The position numbers and the translations under genes were made by a program. Shown here in pieces: positions 56,127 through 64,000 of a DNA stretch of 64,000 nucleotides. Origin of the DNA: Aureispira sp. CCB-QB1 (GTDB lineage: Bacteria; Bacteroidota; Bacteroidia; Chitinophagales; Saprospiraceae); contig NZ_JHBV01000029.1 of the NCBI RefSeq assembly GCF_000724545.1, forward strand, positions 124,001-188,000, written 5' to 3'. The notes under the pieces were generated by a model, which did not search any database, had not been told where the DNA came from, and worked only from the letters and a program-made list of their open reading frames with translations. How positions within the stretch are numbered: the first letter of the stretch is position 1; each line of letters begins with the position of its first letter.

Positions 56127-59100
56127 CTAAAAATCTTTCTCTAACAAGTCACTAAAATCATCATATACCAGTCCCTCTTTATCCAGCGCTTGAACAATTT
56201 GCTGCAATTTAAATATTTTAACCGCACTTTGTGGATGAAGGATTGCTCTATTTAATAGATAGTCTTTGTCGCCTACAATAAAAAGCAAGCGTTTGACTCT
56301 CGAAAAAGCAACATTAATACGCCGATGATCTTCTAAAAAACCAATAACATCTTTCTTTTGAGGGCTACTTCGTACAATATCATAAATAATAATATCCCGT
56401 TCAGCCCCTTGAAATTTATCAACAGTATCCACGCTGATCAACGCTTCAAAATTTTCGTAATTCTTTTGATCAATTGCTTTTCGCAACAACTTCACTTGTC
56501 CATTATAACCAGCAATCACACCAATTGAAAGTGGTTTTTCCTGCTCTTTGTTCCCCACATACAAAGTATTTAATTGAGTCAACAATTCAGTAATAACAGC
56601 AACATTACAAGCATTGCTACGATGAACGGAATCTCCATTATCACTAGGATTAGAACGATTAGAAGTATTTATAAAAACAATTGACGTATCTTTTTTCAAA
56701 TTCAAACCATGCTGAGTATGCTTCAATAGTTCAGGTGCTGCATTTTGCAATGTATTCTTATAAAAATACTTAGAAATCAAACTTCCAATTTGGGCAGGCA
56801 TTCGATATTGAACCGCCAGCATTTTTATGTGTGCTTTTTGTTTCTCATCTTGCTCAAATGCTTCAATTAATGTTTCAAATAAACTTTTTCCAAAATCTCT
56901 ATCCTCCCCCAAACCATTATCTACTAAAGTCTTTTTTAAAGCTCCTTTCAGTACTCTATCTTTAGCAACCACAGGCGGTAACTGTTGATGATCACCTATT
57001 AAAATAATATTTCGCCCCATATTGATAGGAACCAATGTTTCGGAAGGAGTCGCTTTGCTACTTTCATCCATAATAACATAATCAAACTCAAAATTCATAT
57101 TTTGATATTGACCGCTAGCGATGTGCATACAGGTAGCCCCTACAATGGAAACTTCTTGCAACAAAGCACTTAAAAAGTCAACTGCTCCATGCCCAGTTTG
57201 CACCATTGCTTGTTTTTTACCATTTGCTAAATCAACATTCGCACCATTCAAAAAAGCAAACCAACGTTGCTGTATTGCCTTCAGTTGTTTTTGCTCTGAC
57301 GGAGAACAACCCTTGATATAGTCCACAGATTTTTGTTCTTTTTCTTGAATCCATTGTTGCAGTTTGTGTTCGTAGGTATGCGCCATAATTTCTGTGGGTA
57401 TAGCGGATTTATTCAAGGTATACTTACTAGCCAAACGCATAAAAGGCAAGCTATTTTGTGTTCTTTTATTTATCTTCAAAATCCCTTCCAAGACATTATC
57501 AACGGCTAGATTAGATTGAGAAGTTACCAATATTTTGGCTTCTTTTTCTCGTTGCAATATTTGCTGCAAAAGCTCAATAATAACCGTTGTTTTACCTGTC
57601 CCTGGAGGTCCTTGAATTAAATAAAGTGGCTGCCGATTTAAAGCTTCTAACACTGCTTCTGCTTGCGTTCTATCGTTACACAAATTTGGATTAAACAAAG
57701 TCTTGCTAAATGCTTGGTAATTTTCCTCCTGCAACGGTTGATTCTCGACAAAAGCATTCACCTCAGGACGTGCCAGAATCCGACACAACAAAGGATTAAC
57801 TATCTTTGACGCTTCAAAGTTTTGCAATGCTTCCAACTGCTTTCTTAGCTGACTACTCTCCTGACGAAGATCTTCTTTTAAAATTCCTTTCTTAGGAATT
57901 TCCTCCAACAGACAGTGTATATCTCCCAAAACAATGGTTTTTTGGATCTTATCATAATCCACCAAGCGCCCCACCAACTGCCTCTCCACACACAAACCAA
58001 TTGATTGTTGATGTATTGCGGCTACTCTCACCCAAGTACTGATGCTTGTTTCGCTTAGTCGAAATACCAATCGCCCCTCTGCGTCTTGAGTTCGGTGCTT
58101 ATAGTTTACTTGAAACGCATTTTGCTCCAACTGTTGTAACTCTTTTTCTGGTAATAACTTCCAAGCACGCACCAAACTTTTCTGTTTGCGTTGCAATTTG
58201 AGCAAGTCATTTTGAGTCTCGAACTTTTGAGTAAAAAATGGGATGCAATTGTAGTTAGATGGATATTCTGAAAAAGAAGCTTTCAGCACAAAAGAGTAAG
58301 GAGCATCCCAAACGCGGTTGTTGCGTTCGTTATTACAATGTGGAATAAAAAGCGACTTATCATTATTTAATACAAATTTCCCGTTCCAATTTGCGGTACT
58401 AAAACGCCCTGTTATCAAGCCTCTATCCGAACGCTGATGCGCCAAATCCAAACACACTTTTTGATTCATTTCTTTCAACAGCAAGCGCAAGGTATTGGCA
58501 TCAATAGCTTTTCGGTTCACAATCACTCGAATTGCTCGACGTTTCTCATCGTAAGGCATTTTAAAGCTAACTTGTTCTAATAATTCTATCAATTCTGAAT
58601 AACTACTTAGAGAGTCTGCTCTTTGAGGAAATAAACCTCTTTGTAAAATAGCCCCAACAACCATTTGCTTTTGTTCTTTTTTTAAGAACGATTCAAAACT
58701 CTTGATTAAAGCGTACACATTATCTTGATGACTAGGGCGGCTGACGACATCATTTTGATTGGATTTCAGAAATGCCTGTGTATCTGGCGAGAGTTGTCGT
58801 TCAGGCAATACCTCTTCTTTTCTAAACAAGTCCCATAGTCCCACATAACTCAATACAGCCCTTCCTTCTGAATTAATCCGAATCGTATTGGGACTTATAA
58901 TTTGTGTTGTATATTGTTTCGCCTGCAAGCTCTCCAAGCCTTTTGCTAGGTCTAACAGATTTTGAAAACTTGTCATAGAACGACCACTGCTCAATCGAAC
59001 AAAGCCTTCTAAATATTCGTAGACAATAAAGTAACATTGTTCGTGCTCGTCAAAACCTATCGCTTGAATATTTTGTATTCCTTCTATAGATTGGTTCACT

Positions 59101-59276
59101 AAAAGGGGCAACTCATATTTAAACAAACATTTTAATATAAAAGCTGTTTCTTTTGTTCGTTGAATCGTTAAGAGTTCATGTTTTACTCCTTTAGCATCAT
59201 GGCAAAACCAATGTTTTATTCTTTCATTGACCTCGTAAAACAATTCATTAATTTGATATTGATTAATTATTTGCAT
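56127..59276 (-). CDS. SF1 (Dna2/NAM7-like) helicase with degenerate kinase-like N-terminus
   Basis: 1049 residues. The C-terminal half is a complete superfamily 1B helicase: Walker A GPPGTGKT (556-563), LVTSQSNLAVDN, motif II DESS (737-740), GDHQQLPPV (761-769), QYRM (823-826), DKFQGAERD (953-961) and NVAFSR (988-993). Residues 1-235 follow the order of a protein kinase: a YFIVYEYLEG hinge (82-91), ISPNTIRINSEG in place of the catalytic loop, and SYVG in place of DFG, with both catalytic aspartates missing, so a pseudokinase. The middle (240-540) is unassigned. Probably unwinds or translocates on nucleic acid. Coupled to the winged-helix gene. Confidence 0.85.
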   Translation of the reverse strand: MQIINQYQINELFYEVNERIKHWFCHDAKGVKHELLTIQRTKETAFILKCLFKYELPLLVNQSIEGIQNIQAIGFDEHEQCYFIVYEYLEGFVRLSSGRSMTSFQNLLDLAKGLESLQAKQYTTQIISPNTIRINSEGRAVLSYVGLWDLFRKEEVLPERQLSPDTQAFLKSNQNDVVSRPSHQDNVYALIKSFESFLKKEQKQMVVGAILQRGLFPQRADSLSSYSELIELLEQVSFKMPYDEKRRAIRVIVNRKAIDANTLRLLLKEMNQKVCLDLAHQRSDRGLITGRFSTANWNGKFVLNNDKSLFIPHCNNERNNRVWDAPYSFVLKASFSEYPSNYNCIPFFTQKFETQNDLLKLQRKQKSLVRAWKLLPEKELQQLEQNAFQVNYKHRTQDAEGRLVFRLSETSISTWVRVAAIHQQSIGLCVERQLVGRLVDYDKIQKTIVLGDIHCLLEEIPKKGILKEDLRQESSQLRKQLEALQNFEASKIVNPLLCRILARPEVNAFVENQPLQEENYQAFSKTLFNPNLCNDRTQAEAVLEALNRQPLYLIQGPPGTGKTTVIIELLQQILQREKEAKILVTSQSNLAVDNVLEGILKINKRTQNSLPFMRLASKYTLNKSAIPTEIMAHTYEHKLQQWIQEKEQKSVDYIKGCSPSEQKQLKAIQQRWFAFLNGANVDLANGKKQAMVQTGHGAVDFLSALLQEVSIVGATCMHIASGQYQNMNFEFDYVIMDESSKATPSETLVPINMGRNIILIGDHQQLPPVVAKDRVLKGALKKTLVDNGLGEDRDFGKSLFETLIEAFEQDEKQKAHIKMLAVQYRMPAQIGSLISKYFYKNTLQNAAPELLKHTQHGLNLKKDTSIVFINTSNRSNPSDNGDSVHRSNACNVAVITELLTQLNTLYVGNKEQEKPLSIGVIAGYNGQVKLLRKAIDQKNYENFEALISVDTVDKFQGAERDIIIYDIVRSSPQKKDVIGFLEDHRRINVAFSRVKRLLFIVGDKDYLLNRAILHPQSAVKIFKLQQIVQALDKEGLVYDDFSDLLEKDF

Positions 59277-59357
59277 TAACTTTTTATTAAAAACAATAAT
59301 GTCTCCTCTAGATGATTTTAATGACTATTCTGAGAATAAGTTTAACAAATTTACTTT

Positions 59358-59519
59358 TAAGTAAGTGGACAGAAAAAAGTATAGTTAAAAATGTAATTGT
59401 TTTTAGTGCTGTTCAAAGAAAAAAATTGAAGTTTTAGCGGGCTAAAACGAGATTTTTTGATGAAGAACAGTGCAAAAAGAATTCTATTTTGCCTATAAAT
59501 TTTTATGAACGATTACTTA
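59358..59519 (-). mobile_element. 162-bp TA-flanked MITE, copy C (inverted)
   Basis: Reverse complement of the copies at 19994 and 51310, differing at one base that I can see (an A for a G near the middle). It lies 81 bp upstream of the helicase start. Flanked by TA. Beyond it, 59520-59806 contains only a hydrophobic 40-codon frame and no feature I can name. Confidence 0.85.
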
Positions 59520-59806
59520 AAGACCTACTCAAACAATCGACTGTTTTTATACTTCCCTTGTTTGGGATTGTTGGTGCATTCTTATTCCCTATACTTATGG
59601 TGTTATTTTTGAGCCTATTACTGTGTATTCTAAGTCTTTTCTTTTAGAACCATACAACGATAAATTGTATACCCTTATTCATTAGCCTCCCTATAAAGTT
59701 CTTTCCACAAGCCAAACAAAGCTAAACAATAATTTACCATTTTGCCTCAAAAAGCACTTTCTTTGGTACAAGAAGCCTATATCAGAAATTAGACACAAAA
59801 AACTCT

Positions 59807-59847
59807 CTGACAAAATGGCAGCTTTGCATTCTTTTTTTGTATCTTTG
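59807..59847 (+). promoter_or_regulatory. Candidate miaB promoter with a 15-bp inverted repeat at -33
   Basis: TATCTTTG at 59840-59847 is a perfect match to the Bacteroidota -7 box TAnnTTTG. Eighteen bp upstream is the near-palindrome CTGACAAAATGGCAG (59807-59821), which covers the -33 region and could be an operator or activator site. Transcription would start near 59854, giving a leader of about 280 nt before the miaB start at 60132. Confidence 0.55.
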
Positions 59848-59863
59848 CAGTGTTATTACTTAA

Positions 59864-60024
59864 TACTCTGTTGTTTTTTTAGTTTTTCTATACAAAACAT
59901 AAAAAAGCATCTTGTATTAACTTACTTATCAGGCTATTAGAATCAAAGCAAATAAAACTGCATCTTACTAATAACCAACGGCGAAGCCCTCACGAAGTAA
60001 ACAATATGATTTTCCAACGGAGTA
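59864..60024 (+). repeat. 161-bp member of the TACTCC...GGAGTA repeat family, inside the miaB leader
   Basis: Ends TACTCTGTTG and CAACGGAGTA are inverted repeats with one mismatch. It shares internal blocks TTTTTTAGTTTTTCTA, CATAAAAAAGCATCTTG and CATCTTACTAATAA with the copy at 63189, in the same orientation. It begins about 10 bp after the predicted transcription start of miaB. Confidence 0.75.
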
Positions 60025-60131
60025 ATTCTAATTTAAAGAACAAATTATAAGTTTCCAATCCTGTGAACGATATAGGTAAAAATTAAGTTATTTGTTCGAC
60101 TTTATAGCGTTTTGAATTTTACAAATTAAAT

Positions 60132-61583
60132 ATGTACAACGACAATCCAACAATAAAAAACATAGACGAAAGCAAACAAGGTGATGTTTTCTTCAAAGAG
60201 CAAGTCGCTAATCAAACTGATGACAATAACAAAAAATTCTACATTGAGAGTTATGGTTGCCAGATGAATTTTAGTGATAGTGAAATTGTTGCCTCTATCC
60301 TATCTGAGGTAGGTTATTCTCCAACTAGGGACATGGATAACTCTGATTTGATTTTGATTAATACTTGTTCCATTCGAGAAAAAGCAGAGGATACCGTTCG
60401 CAAGCGATTGCGTGTCTTTGACAAAATCAAAGACAAAAAACCAGGTACTTTAGTAGGCGTCTTAGGTTGTATGGCTGAGCGATTGAAGCAAAAATTGCTT
60501 GACCAAGAAAAATTAGTGGATTTGGTGGTCGGACCAGATGCTTACCGTGATCTTCCCAACTTGATTGCAACAGCAGAAGATGGAGATAAAGGAATCAATG
60601 TATTTCTATCTAGGGAAGAAACTTATTCAAATATCAATCCTGTTCGATTGGGAAGCAATGGAGTAACTGCTTTTGTAACCATCATGAGAGGTTGTGATAA
60701 TATGTGTTCGTTCTGTGTGGTTCCTTTCACTCGTGGACGAGAACGTAGCCGTGATCCTTTTTCTATTTTGGCAGAATGTACCGACTTATTCAACAGAGGT
60801 TTTCGTGAAGTTACCCTTTTGGGTCAAAATGTAGATTCTTATAAATGGAAAAATCCAGATACAGATGAAACCATTGATTTTGCGGATTTATTAGAATTGA
60901 CGGCTAAAGTCAGCCCAGATTTGCGTGTACGTTTTTCTACTTCACACCCCAAGGACATTACCGATAAGGTCTTGTTCAATATGGCAAAATATGAAAATAT
61001 TTGTAAGTACATTCACCTACCTGTTCAGTCTGGTAATTCTAATATTCTTAAAAAAATGAATCGTACCTACGATAGAGAATGGTACATCAACAAAATACAT
61101 CGTATCTACGAAATTATGCCTGATTGTGCCATTTCTTCAGATATGATTGCTGGTTTCTGTGGTGAAACAGAAGAGGAACACCAAGAGACACTTTCTATCA
61201 TGGAGATTGCTCAATATAGTATGTCTTATATGTTCTTTTATTCTGAGCGTCCCAATACACTAGCGCATAAAAAATACGAAGACGATGTTCCTTTGGAAGT
61301 TAAAAAACGTCGTTTGAATGAAATTATCCGTTTGCAAAATCAACTATCATTTGAGCACAATCGCAAAGAAGTAGGGCAATATCACAAAATTTTGATTGAG
61401 AAAGTTTCTAAAAAGTCAGACCAAGAATTGGCAGGGCGTACCTCTCAAAACAAAATGGTCGTTTTCCCTCGTGAAGATGCCCAAATAGGTACTTATGCCT
61501 ATGTCAAAATTCACGACTTCACTTCTGCTACTCTAAAAGGAACATTAGTAGACGAAGCAGAATACTTGCAGCACAAGGCTTAA
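60132..61583 (+). CDS. miaB: tRNA-2-methylthio-N6-dimethylallyladenosine synthase MiaB
   Basis: 483 residues. MiaB adds a methylthio group to i6A37 of tRNAs that read UNN codons. The MTTase N-domain has its three cluster cysteines in [17 protein letters not shown] and LGCMAERL; the radical SAM domain has [22 protein letters not shown]; later come [29 protein letters not shown] and a C-terminal TRAM domain ([14 protein letters not shown]). The N-terminal 35 residues are hydrophilic and variable. All key residues are present. First gene of a likely operon with two GNAT genes (12-bp gap). Confidence 0.96.
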   Translation: MYNDNPTIKNIDESKQGDVFFKEQVANQTDDNNKKFYIESYGCQMNFSDSEIVASILSEVGYSPTRDMDNSDLILINTCSIREKAEDTVRKRLRVFDKIKDKKPGTLVGVLGCMAERLKQKLLDQEKLVDLVVGPDAYRDLPNLIATAEDGDKGINVFLSREETYSNINPVRLGSNGVTAFVTIMRGCDNMCSFCVVPFTRGRERSRDPFSILAECTDLFNRGFREVTLLGQNVDSYKWKNPDTDETIDFADLLELTAKVSPDLRVRFSTSHPKDITDKVLFNMAKYENICKYIHLPVQSGNSNILKKMNRTYDREWYINKIHRIYEIMPDCAISSDMIAGFCGETEEEHQETLSIMEIAQYSMSYMFFYSERPNTLAHKKYEDDVPLEVKKRRLNEIIRLQNQLSFEHNRKEVGQYHKILIEKVSKKSDQELAGRTSQNKMVVFPREDAQIGTYAYVKIHDFTSATLKGTLVDEAEYLQHKA

Positions 61584-61595
61584 TACAATCCATGT

Positions 61596-62087
61596 ATGAA
61601 AGCAAGTAAACGATTGCATTTTAGATCCTTAACAACAGAAGATACAACGGCATTAATTCGCATTTATTCGGATGCAGAAGCGATGAAATTTAGGGCTAAT
61701 CCTCCTCTCTTAAACGAAGATGAGGCGCTCCAAATGATTAAAAAGGCAACGCAGGAAGCTGCCCATTTTTCGTCTAAAAGATGGGCGATTGTTAAGAACG
61801 ATACCAATGAGTTAATTGGCACTTGTGTCTTGACCTATGATAAACAAGAACCAACCTGTACCATTGGGTATTCTATTGGTAAAATGTTTTGGAATAAAGG
61901 ATATGGCAAAGAGTTGCTACATGCAATGGTTCAAGAAGTAAGAACAACCAACTGCAAAACGATAAAAGCTTTTGTCCATCCTCAAAATTTGGCTTCTATA
62001 GCTATTTTAGAAAAGGAACAGTTTTATCAAGCTGATGCAAGCGCATCTGAAAATCTATTGACGTATTGTTTGAATATAATGTTATAA
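61596..62087 (+). CDS. GNAT N-acetyltransferase (RimJ/RimL-like)
   Basis: 163 residues. N-terminal strand LHFRSLTTEDTTALIRIYSD, a central TCTIGYSIGKMFWNKGYGKELLHAMV with the acetyl-CoA loop (KGYGKE, about 107-112), and a C-terminal FVHPQNLASIAILEKEQFYQA typical of RimJ/L-type enzymes that acetylate ribosomal or amine N-termini. It follows miaB by 12 bp and overlaps the next GNAT gene by 22 bp. Substrate unknown. Confidence 0.85.
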   Translation: MKASKRLHFRSLTTEDTTALIRIYSDAEAMKFRANPPLLNEDEALQMIKKATQEAAHFSSKRWAIVKNDTNELIGTCVLTYDKQEPTCTIGYSIGKMFWNKGYGKELLHAMVQEVRTTNCKTIKAFVHPQNLASIAILEKEQFYQADASASENLLTYCLNIML

Positions 62088-62539
62088 CTAGACGCTGTTC
62101 TAAGGAAGAAGAAATTCCTTATGATTTGCTACTGCTTGCTGATGAAACGATAGAAGCTATTAATCGATACATCCATCAATCGGATTGTTATGTCTTTGAA
62201 CACCAAGGGCAGCTGCTTGGTTTATATGTCTTATTCCCCATCAGCAATCATTGCATAGAAATAAAAAACATTGCTGTTTTAGAAAGTGCTCAAGGCAAAG
62301 GAATTGGCACGTTGTTAATTAGAGATGCCATCCAAAAAGCAAAGGAGCAATCCTATACAACCATTCTTATAGGTACTGCTAATACGGCCTTCAAACAGTT
62401 GTATTTGTACCAAAAAGAGGGATTTGAAATTGATGACATCAAAAAGAATTTTTTTATTGATAATTATCCAACGCCTATTTACGAAAAAGGAATTCTTTTG
62501 AACCATATGATCATGCTAAAAAAAACAATTGAACAATAG
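62066..62539 (+). CDS. GNAT N-acetyltransferase, probable TTG start
   Basis: 157 residues. The frame has no ATG before the conserved region; the only usable start after the upstream in-frame stop (62048) is TTG at 62066, inside the end of the previous gene. The GNAT core has CIEIKNIAVLESAQGKGIGTLLIRDAI with a full Q/RxxGxG/A loop (QGKGIG) and TILIGTANTAFKQLYLYQKEGFEIDDI. It resembles small-molecule acetyltransferases. Overlap of 22 bp with the upstream GNAT gene suggests translational coupling and explains the weak start. Confidence 0.8.
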   Translation: MFEYNVITRRCSKEEEIPYDLLLLADETIEAINRYIHQSDCYVFEHQGQLLGLYVLFPISNHCIEIKNIAVLESAQGKGIGTLLIRDAIQKAKEQSYTTILIGTANTAFKQLYLYQKEGFEIDDIKKNFFIDNYPTPIYEKGILLNHMIMLKKTIEQ

Positions 62540-62577
62540 CTCCTAATCCTAAACACGTTAATTAAAATATTCTTACA

Positions 62578-63183
62578 ATGATAAAATCACTCTTCTTTTC
62601 TCTCTCTCTTATACTTTTATTGTTGTATAGTTGCAACCAACAACCTACTCCAATCGAACAGGATCCAATTTCAACACTTCCCGAATCGCCTCCTGCAACA
62701 ACAACACCTCGTAAATCGTCTGGCACCATGACCAATCAGCCCATTGAAGACATGGCTCCCGCTGTTGTGAATCAAGATTTGATGATAGCACCTAAAGAAC
62801 TATTGGGGTATGTACAAGCAGCTATTATTCCTAGCTACAAAGATTGGGTTTTATTCAAAAATGGAACGTATATTATTTTTGATTACATAGATACGATTCC
62901 TGATATTCAACAATCTGCTTTACGCTATTTAGCACAATACAAACCTAAAACGATTGCAGATACTAACTGGGATTTTACCATTAGCGACTTGGATCAGGTA
63001 GAAGGTTGGTCGGTGTACGGAAATGGTTATGGAATATATACTTTTGTACATCCAACTGAATTGAGCATCAATCCTAGTCCTCAACAAATTGGAGCTTATG
63101 CCAAAGCCAAAAGAGCACTAGACGAGGAGAAGCCCAAAATACTTTTCATTAGTAGCAAGGATGGAATTCTAGAGATTCAATAA
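62578..63183 (+). CDS. Uncharacterised lipoprotein
   Basis: 201 residues. Lipoprotein signal with LLYSC lipobox (MIKSLFFSLSLILLLLYSC), a proline- and threonine-rich linker (about 22-60), then a compact domain with DWVLFKNGTYIIFDYID, LAQYKPKTIADTNWDFTISDLDQ and YGIYTFVHPTEL. No family recognised. Ends in front of a 160-bp repeat. Could be co-transcribed with the GNAT genes (38-bp gap). Confidence 0.6.
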   Translation: MIKSLFFSLSLILLLLYSCNQQPTPIEQDPISTLPESPPATTTPRKSSGTMTNQPIEDMAPAVVNQDLMIAPKELLGYVQAAIIPSYKDWVLFKNGTYIIFDYIDTIPDIQQSALRYLAQYKPKTIADTNWDFTISDLDQVEGWSVYGNGYGIYTFVHPTELSINPSPQQIGAYAKAKRALDEEKPKILFISSKDGILEIQ

Positions 63184-63188
63184 AATAA

Positions 63189-63348
63189 TACTCCGTTGAT
63201 TTTTTAGTTTTTCTACGAACCCGTAGGCTCACGAAGTAAAAACATAAAAAAGCATCTTGCATTAGTTTGATTATCAGTTTTTTAGTATAAAGGTTGGCGA
63301 AAGTACATCTTACTAATAATCAAACTAATACGATTTTTCAACGGAGTA
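63189..63348 (+). repeat. 160-bp member of the TACTCC...GGAGTA repeat family
   Basis: Perfect 11-bp terminal inverted repeats (TACTCCGTTGA and TCAACGGAGTA). Internal blocks match the copy at 59864. It also carries GAACCCGTAGGCTCACGAAG, shared with the inverted copy at 54364. It fills most of the gap between the lipoprotein and the last gene. No target duplication is clear. Confidence 0.75.
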
Positions 63349-63401
63349 ATGATAAAAAACTCCTCTACTTAATTTAATTATTCGTTTCAAGCCACAAAAT
63401 T

Positions 63402-64000
63402 ATGCCTTCAAAATCAAGTTTATCAACATTTTTAATCTGCCTATTAGTTTGTATTACAACGCAAGCTCAAGAAGGATTGAACATTGAATCTGTTTCTATT
63501 TTTAAGAACAAAACTGCATTCTTTGTAAAAAAAGGAACTGTTGCTACCCAAAACAATAGTTGGCTGATTTTAGGAGATACCATTCCCGCCGCTTTAAACG
63601 GAACGTTTTGGCTCAACTCTCCTGACAATGATTTTAAATTGGTAAAAGCTTACAAAAAAACCATTAAAACAAAAGAGCAAGCAGTAGCTAGTGATTTTGC
63701 TGCCATGCTAGCTTTGAACGATGGAAAAACAGCAACACTATATTTTAAAGATACGCTGTACACAGGGAAAATTTTATTCATGCAAGTAACGCCCAAAAAG
63801 AAACCCGATGCTCCCAATCTAAAAGCTCCATTATTCGCTTTAATTACCAAAGAAGGTAAAACTATGGTATTCAAAGAGAGCAGTATTAATGGGTTGATGC
63901 ACATCGAATTTTCTAACACGCCTCAATTTACTTATGACTATACTCAGTCAAAACAATTGCCTGCTCTGCAAATTGATTTTAAATCAGATAAACCCAAACA
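63402..64000 (+). CDS. Uncharacterised secreted protein (3' end outside window)
   Basis: Open reading frame from the ATG at 63402 to the last base, at least 199 residues. A signal peptide (MPSKSSLSTFLICLLVCITTQA, then Q) is followed by NIESVSIFKNKTAFFVKKGTV and a beta-rich region (WLILGDTIPAALNGTFWLNSP, then FKLVKAYKKTIKTKEQAVASDF). The start pattern resembles DUF4139-type mucoidy proteins but I am not sure. Incomplete, so no domain can be assigned. Confidence 0.65.
   Translation, partial: MPSKSSLSTFLICLLVCITTQAQEGLNIESVSIFKNKTAFFVKKGTVATQNNSWLILGDTIPAALNGTFWLNSPDNDFKLVKAYKKTIKTKEQAVASDFAAMLALNDGKTATLYFKDTLYTGKILFMQVTPKKKPDAPNLKAPLFALITKEGKTMVFKESSINGLMHIEFSNTPQFTYDYTQSKQLPALQIDFKSDKPK

Noticed and set aside
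56127-59276. Assignment of the helicase operon to the Mokosh defence system
   Set aside because: Mokosh combines a helicase with a PLD-type nuclease; neither protein here has an HxK nuclease motif.
59522-59647. Hydrophobic frame of about 40 codons next to MITE copy C
   Set aside because: No good start codon except inside the MITE and no similarity I recognise; hydrophobic frames are common in AT-rich DNA.
59817-59833. Sigma-54 promoter (TGGCA...TTGCA) upstream of miaB
   Set aside because: The spacing between GG and GC is too short for a sigma-54 site.

Overview
The window reads as chromosome from an AT-rich member of the Bacteroidota. I favour a Saprospiria-type, Aureispira-like marine bacterium, but that genus-level guess is inference from style and no marker gene in the window proves it. 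The phylum call rests on five proteins ending in a type IX secretion (T9SS) type A sorting domain, two TonB-dependent receptors with an N-terminal carboxypeptidase-regulatory-like domain, a small Hc1-like histone, a DUF4476 lipoprotein, and promoters that resemble the TTG...TAnnTTTG Bacteroidota consensus. I found no rRNA, tRNA, CRISPR array, prophage or transposase gene.

Layout. 1-10 kb: the end of a SprB-like repeat adhesin, a bacterial topoisomerase IB, several unknown membrane or secreted proteins, a secreted S8 protease with a T9SS tail, an isoaspartyl peptidase/asparaginase and a YdeI-family protein. 10-15.5 kb: two tandem paralogous TonB-dependent receptors. 15.6-20 kb (minus strand): a radical SAM - methyltransferase - conserved protein operon and a thioredoxin-fold protein without its CXXC. 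20-30.6 kb: a lipoprotein with a CXXCH motif converging on an eight-gene minus-strand cluster (nucleotidyltransferase fold, two B12-type radical SAM enzymes around a methyltransferase, GNAT, GT87-type transferase, sulfotransferase-like protein, Wzx-like flippase). This looks like an envelope glycan or glycolipid pathway. 31-41.5 kb: three T9SS cargo proteins, a FadH-like reductase, a 59-residue histone-like gene and threonine aldolase. 41.8-49.6 kb: an ATP-grasp protein overlapping a protein that resembles the C-terminal domain of animal SARA/endofin, then MOSC, dynamin-like GTPase, VOC proteins and lipoproteins. 50-64 kb: ffh, envelope proteins and lipoproteins, a two-gene operon of a winged-helix-like protein and an SF1 helicase with a degenerate kinase-like N-terminus, miaB with two GNAT genes, a lipoprotein and the start of a secreted protein.

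Two families of short non-autonomous repeats sit between genes. One is a 162-bp element in three nearly identical copies flanked by TA, plus a 69-bp relative. This is the pattern of a MITE mobilised by an IS630/Tc1-type transposase. The other is a roughly 140-161-bp element bounded by TACTCCGTTG / CAACGGAGTA, with related GC-richer fragments. One copy lies between the likely promoter of miaB and its start codon.

The best candidates for undescribed biology are the helicase/winged-helix pair (55.3-59.3 kb), the ATP-grasp/SARA_C-like pair (41.8-43.7 kb), the radical SAM-centred envelope cluster (21.4-30.6 kb) and the two repeat families.
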